Assembly: GCA_020796225.1 (NCBI GenBank)
Contig: CM036754.1
Span: 16,936,867 to 17,000,866, forward strand
Direction: 5' to 3'
From: Arion vulgaris
Taxonomy: Eukaryota > Mollusca > Gastropoda > Stylommatophora > Arionidae
DNA length: 64,000 bases
Within the stretch, counting starts at the first letter, position 1. Each line of letters starts with the position of its first letter. Under the pieces are notes generated by a model. The model searched no databases. It was given only the letters and a program-made list of their open reading frames with translations, and was not told the DNA's origin. A program made the translations under genes and the position numbers. Shown here in pieces: positions 63,538-64,000 of the stretch.

Positions 63538-63675
63538 TGTTAAACACTGTCGTTACTGCTTGTAATACCGCTTTGTGGGCGGTGCAGGATAGGGAAGTAC
63601 ACGAGCCTGTGGAATTTAATATCAGCTTGGCTAGTGCAGTCGCCTCGAAAATGTTCATTTTATGATGTTTTCTTT

Positions 63676-63770
63676 ATGCCCCCGACAGTATACAACTCAT
63701 TGACCGTATCGGGATTGAACCCGGGTCCCCCGCATAGGAGCCACGCCTAATCCATTCCGTCAGAAGCTTC
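63676..63770 (-). repeat. tRNA-like SINE head
   Basis: On the minus strand GACGGAATGGATTAGGCGTG and CCCGGGTTCAATCCCG have A-box and B-box spacing. A weaker plus-strand relative starts near 21,700. Confidence 0.55.
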
Positions 63771-64000
63771 GGGGATCTCTGTGGCTAAGTGGTTAAGCTC
63801 TTTGTGTTGTGTGTCGAAGGTCGTGGGTTCGAATCCGGACCGTGCCGTTCTGTTCACGAGTGCAGTTTTCTAGAGACCCCTAGGATTGTTGCTGGAGCTA
63901 CGGAGTGCGTGCTTTGTACAATGCTCTTTGCAGGTGGCGTGCCATTTCTGCGGAGAGGGACCGAGCCATATGGGGTAAAACCCGGTGCAATGAAGTCAAT
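63771..64000 (+). mobile_element. S7 tRNA-derived SINE, running off the window
   Basis: CTCTGTGGCTAAGTGGTTAA (A box) and GTGGGTTCGAATCCGG (B box) are well preserved. The body ends GGTAAAACCCGGTGCAATGA, as in the copy at 29266-29490. Confidence 0.88.

Noticed and set aside
63335..63658. ORFs on both strands (107 and 61 codons)
   Set aside because: They are created by the 27-bp minisatellite, whose unit is a multiple of three.
63772..63840. A functional tRNA gene
   Set aside because: A and B boxes are good, but no acceptor stem pairs and the sequence continues into a SINE body shared with 29266-29490.

Overview
The window is eukaryotic and almost certainly from an animal. It holds two spliced protein-coding genes on the + strand, in a sea of LINE, SINE, DNA-transposon and minisatellite sequence. 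The host looks like a lophotrochozoan, most likely a mollusc. The reasons are the AT-rich intron-dense layout, the mix of RTE-like, RNase-H-bearing and mariner/hAT elements, and SINE heads carrying a CATGTCGTAAGAGGCGACT core that I associate, from memory, with molluscan SINEs. The species cannot be named from sequence alone.

Gene 1 (12,073-29,066, +) is RAD51, the eukaryotic RecA-type recombinase. Nine coding exons can be placed, eight with both junctions readable or readily inferred; they follow the vertebrate exon layout. Exons 1, 2, 3, 6 and 9 are in frame. Exons 4, 5, 7 and 8 carry small indels. Repeats beside those exons are also rich in single-base deletions, so locally poor base calling is as likely as gene decay.

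Gene 2 (40,468-44,931, +) is a three-exon gene for a predicted 376-residue protein that I read as a BH3-only apoptosis regulator. It has an L-x3-L-x2-IGD-x-L BH3 motif (residues 311-326), an intron just after it, and a last exon ending in a hydrophobic tail. It sits about 11 kb downstream of RAD51. In human, BMF, a BH3-only gene, lies on the same chromosome arm as RAD51.

Layout: 1-12,000 is a transposon field, including a complete hAT element with perfect 8-bp duplications that broke an RNase H reading frame. 12,073-29,066 is RAD51, with a near full-length RTE-like LINE (16,952-20,138), a dead mariner (about 15,030-16,770) and many SINEs in its introns. 29,100-40,400 is repeats: LINE 3' fragments, hAT MITEs, and minisatellites. 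40,468-44,931 is the BH3-only gene. 45,000-64,000 is repeats again, including a 2-kb array of a 30-bp unit (57,140-59,160) that creates long false ORFs on the minus strand.

At least four minisatellite arrays start directly at the 3' end of a LINE remnant. Two SINE families (called S1 and S2 here) share a 5' module with the 5' end of the RTE-like LINE. Family names such as S1, L-A and M1 are local labels, not database names.
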